Source: Acidimicrobiia bacterium (GTDB lineage: Bacteria; Actinomycetota; Acidimicrobiia; Spongiisociales; ZC4RG35). Taken from it: 6,666 nt of DNA. The stretch lies in contig JAOUGY010000210.1 of NCBI GenBank assembly GCA_029865445.1, positions 1 to 6,666 of the forward strand. Direction: 5' to 3'. Positions 6,634-6,666 of the stretch are shown here, piece by piece. Every line of letters starts with the position of its first letter. Position 1 is the stretch's first letter. The translations under genes were made by a program, and so were the position numbers. A model generated the notes under the pieces. It worked only from the letters and a program-made list of their open reading frames with translations, made no database searches and was not told the origin of the DNA.

Positions 6634-6666
6634 GTGATGCTCCTTTCGTTCGACGAGGTCAAGCGT

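Noticed and set aside
6634..6666. TTGACC upstream of the small membrane protein as a -35 promoter element
   Set aside because: It lies only about two dozen bases from the start codon, so a matching -10 would overlap the Shine-Dalgarno and start; the real promoter is probably beyond the window.

Overview
The window is high-GC bacterial DNA whose genes all lie tightly packed on the minus strand. The GC-rich codon use, the Ser/Thr-rich linker after the lipobox of the binding protein, and the gene types suggest a free-living Actinomycetota, perhaps an Acidimicrobiia-like lineage. This placement is inference; no rRNA or marker gene is present. Transcription runs from high to low coordinates.

Upstream module (6633 to 4507): a small two-helix membrane protein of unknown function, then a 56-base gap almost filled by a perfect 13-bp hairpin, then an OmpR/PhoB-type response regulator and its HAMP-containing sensor histidine kinase, which overlap by 8 bases. 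The kinase has two membrane helices with almost no extracytoplasmic loop, so it has no visible external sensor domain. The small membrane protein next to it is a plausible, unproven, signal-sensing partner.

Regulatory gap (4506 to 4398): 109 bases carrying two AAAA-NN-TTTT quasi-palindromes centred 52 bp apart. They are best read as operators for the LacI-family regulator encoded just downstream. No convincing terminator separates the two modules.

Downstream module (4397 to the window edge at 1): a LacI-family repressor, a glycoside hydrolase family 65 (GH65) disaccharide phosphorylase and a sugar-binding lipoprotein of an ABC importer. Each junction is a 4-base stop/start overlap (GTGA, then ATGA), so this is an operon with translational coupling. 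The expected logic is that the lipoprotein captures an alpha-glucoside and an importer (permeases presumably beyond position 1) brings it in. The GH65 enzyme would then split it with phosphate into beta-glucose 1-phosphate and a second product, with the LacI protein derepressing the operon when sugar is present. The exact disaccharide cannot be read from the sequence.

No RNA genes, mobile elements, CRISPR arrays or frameshifts were seen. The most interesting points are the sensor-less kinase with its small membrane neighbour, the intergenic hairpin, the operator pair, and the unassigned substrate of the GH65 pathway.
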